Shown piece by piece: positions 21,856 through 22,609 of a DNA stretch of 22,609 nucleotides. Numbering within the stretch: the stretch's first letter is position 1; each line of letters begins with the position of its first letter. The notes beneath the pieces are model-generated. The model did no database searches and had not been told where the DNA came from. It was given only the letters and a program-made list of their open reading frames with translations. The translations under genes and the position numbers were made by a program. Source of the stretch: JAJRVH01 sp964505995 (GTDB taxonomy: Bacteria; Pseudomonadota; Zetaproteobacteria; Mariprofundales; Mariprofundaceae); assembly GCA_964505995.1 (NCBI GenBank), contig CAZDLB010000015.1, forward strand, positions 1 through 22,609, read 5' to 3'.

Positions 21856-21889
21856 TGCATGCCTAAAAAACATGCATGCCCTGGCTGCG
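21856..21889 (+). promoter_or_regulatory. Candidate NtrC-like sites upstream of the second glnK
   Basis: TGCATG-N9-CATGCA (21856-21876) is a perfect palindrome, but its half-sites are 4 bp further apart than canonical NtrC sites. A 17-bp TGCA-N9-TGCG (21873-21889) overlaps it with the right spacing but weak symmetry. The location, about 60-95 bp upstream of the sigma-54 promoter, suits an enhancer. Confidence 0.4.
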
Positions 21890-21908
21890 CCTTGTTGTGA
21901 TCATTTCC

Positions 21909-21921
21909 TAAGTTATTGAAA
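21909..21921 (+). promoter_or_regulatory. IHF-like site upstream of the second sigma-54 promoter
   Basis: TAAGTTATTGAAA differs by one base from the element at 17936-17948 and matches the IHF consensus at 12 of 13 positions. Its distance to the sigma-54 promoter is identical to that of the first copy. Confidence 0.5.
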
Positions 21922-21948
21922 ATTAATGCATTTGGAAACTGGCCGTTT

Positions 21949-21965
21949 CTGGCATGTATTCTGCT
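21949..21965 (+). promoter_or_regulatory. Sigma-54 (RpoN) promoter of the second glnK-amt module
   Basis: CTGGCATG-N5-TGCT has the invariant GG and GC exactly 12 apart, giving a good -24/-12 promoter. The predicted start is near 21976, 40 nt before the glnK ATG. Confidence 0.8.
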
Positions 21966-22015
21966 TTGGATGTGCAAGCCTTGTAAGGGGTAACAACTCA
22001 CTGGGAGCAACCAAT

Positions 22016-22354
22016 ATGAAGATGATTCGAGCGGTCATCAAGCCGTACAAGCTTGATGATGTAAAGGATGCGCTGGGCGATATCGGCGTCTCCGGCCTGA
22101 CCGTCACCGAGGTCCGCGGTCATGGTCGGCAGAAGGGCCACACCGAGCTTTACCGTGGAGCGGAATACAATGTCGATTTCCTGCCCAAGACCGAGGTCGC
22201 CATCGTCGTGGCCGATGAACAGGTCGATGAGGCGGTCAACACCATTGTCCAAGCGGCCAGAAGCGGTAAGGTCGGCGATGGCAAGATCTTCGTCAGTCCG
22301 ATCGAGCGTGTCGTGCGCATTCGCACCGGCGAAGAAGATCGCGACGCGCTGTAA
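22016..22354 (+). CDS. glnK: P-II nitrogen regulatory protein, second copy
   Basis: This is a 112-aa P-II protein starting MKMIRAVIKPYKLDDVKDAL. The T-loop has the modifiable Tyr51 in LYRGAEYNVDF, the B-loop is VGDGKIFVSP, and the tail is IRTGEEDRDAL. GGGAG lies about 8 nt upstream. It follows its own sigma-54 promoter and precedes an amt gene by 41 nt, so it is GlnK-like rather than a free-standing GlnB. High similarity to the copy at 18932, including the flanking control sequence, points to duplication of the whole module. The two may form mixed trimers or each serve its own channel. Confidence 0.95.
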   Translation: MKMIRAVIKPYKLDDVKDALGDIGVSGLTVTEVRGHGRQKGHTELYRGAEYNVDFLPKTEVAIVVADEQVDEAVNTIVQAARSGKVGDGKIFVSPIERVVRIRTGEEDRDAL

Positions 22355-22395
22355 ACGAATAAAACTACTATCAATCAAGGAAGGAGCATATACAG

Positions 22396-22609
22396 ATGAA
22401 CTCTGCAGGTATGGACGTATTTTTTCTGACCATGGGCGCAGCCATGGTTCTGGCCATGCACGCCGGCTTCGCGTTTCTCGAGGTCGGAACAGTGCGACGG
22501 AAGAACCAGGTCAATGCGCTGGTGCGCGTGATCAGTGACTTCGGTTTTTCGACGCTGGCCTATTTCTTCGTGGGCTTTTCGGTCGCCTACGGCATCAACT
22601 TCTTTGCCC
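22396..22609 (+). CDS. amt: Ammonium transporter, second copy (3' end beyond window)
   Basis: Only the first 71 residues are present. The protein begins directly with a membrane helix (MNSAGMDVFFLTMGAAMVLA) and lacks the cleavable signal peptide seen in the first AmtB. The Amt/Mep signature of the first hairpin is clear: MHAGFAFLEVGTVRRKNQVN, where FLE..G.VR.KN corresponds to the FYGGMVRKKN segment of the first copy. DFGFSTLAYFFVGFSVAYG follows in helix 2-3. AAGGAAGGAG lies 10 nt or so upstream of the ATG. It belongs to a different Amt subgroup from the first copy, so the two channels are probably not recent duplicates even though their regulators are similar. The pore residues lie outside the window. 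Confidence 0.92.
   Translation, partial: MNSAGMDVFFLTMGAAMVLAMHAGFAFLEVGTVRRKNQVNALVRVISDFGFSTLAYFFVGFSVAYGINFFA

Overview
The window reads as the chromosome of a free-living, probably chemolithotrophic or micro-aerobic proteobacterium. Evidence: an RpoH heat-shock sigma factor, LolA and a FadL-type outer-membrane barrel (so a Gram-negative envelope), a di-haem cytochrome c peroxidase, sigma-54/NtrC-type nitrogen control and two GlnK-Amt modules. RNase J next to FtsK argues against an enteric gammaproteobacterium. A zetaproteobacterium or similarly deep-branching proteobacterium is a guess that cannot be proven here. By eye, most of the window (about 1,620-16,900) is GC-rich; bases 1-1,560 and the intergenic zone 17,540-18,080 are clearly AT-richer.

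Layout. (1) 1-1,575 is an AT-rich accessory end. It holds the 3' part of a PAS/HisKA/HATPase/REC hybrid kinase, broken by a frameshift in an A7 run, and ends at a 45-nt fragment matching the 3' half of a tRNA-Arg(ACG). That fragment looks like the attachment-site scar of an integrated element. (2) 1,580-5,890 is core: rpoH (-), a macro-domain deacetylase (-), an overlapping thiL-pgpA-pncC operon (+), and an LHPP/NagD-like HAD phosphatase (-). (3) 6,032-13,948 is one tight plus-strand operon: pyrE, RNase J, ftsK, lolA, a FadL-like barrel, rarA, crcB/fluC. Most junctions overlap by 1-4 nt, and it ends in a strong hairpin. (4) 13,959-15,492 is a peroxide-response pair: a cytochrome c peroxidase (-) divergent from a PerR-like regulator (+), with a Fur/PerR-type operator inside the peroxidase promoter. 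(5) 15,489-17,537 (-) holds argB coupled to a five-helix membrane protein, and a stand-alone cyclic-nucleotide-binding-fold protein. (6) 17,538-22,609 is nitrogen control: NtrC-like sites, an IHF-like site and a sigma-54 promoter drive a TIGR02001/Gcw_chp outer-membrane-like protein, glnK and amtB. An unrecognised 368-aa gene follows, then a second sigma-54 promoter with the same internal spacing, a second glnK and a second amt gene cut by the window end.

How it works together. The nitrogen block is the most coherent system: under nitrogen limitation phosphorylated NtrC, helped by IHF bending, should switch on both GlnK-Amt modules together. GlnK would gate its cognate channel, and the TIGR02001 protein and the 368-aa protein would be co-induced accessories of unknown role. 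The peroxide block is a compact sensor-effector unit. Several genes (perR, the HAD gene, perhaps rpoH) appear to be transcribed from their start codon, suggesting leaderless mRNAs.
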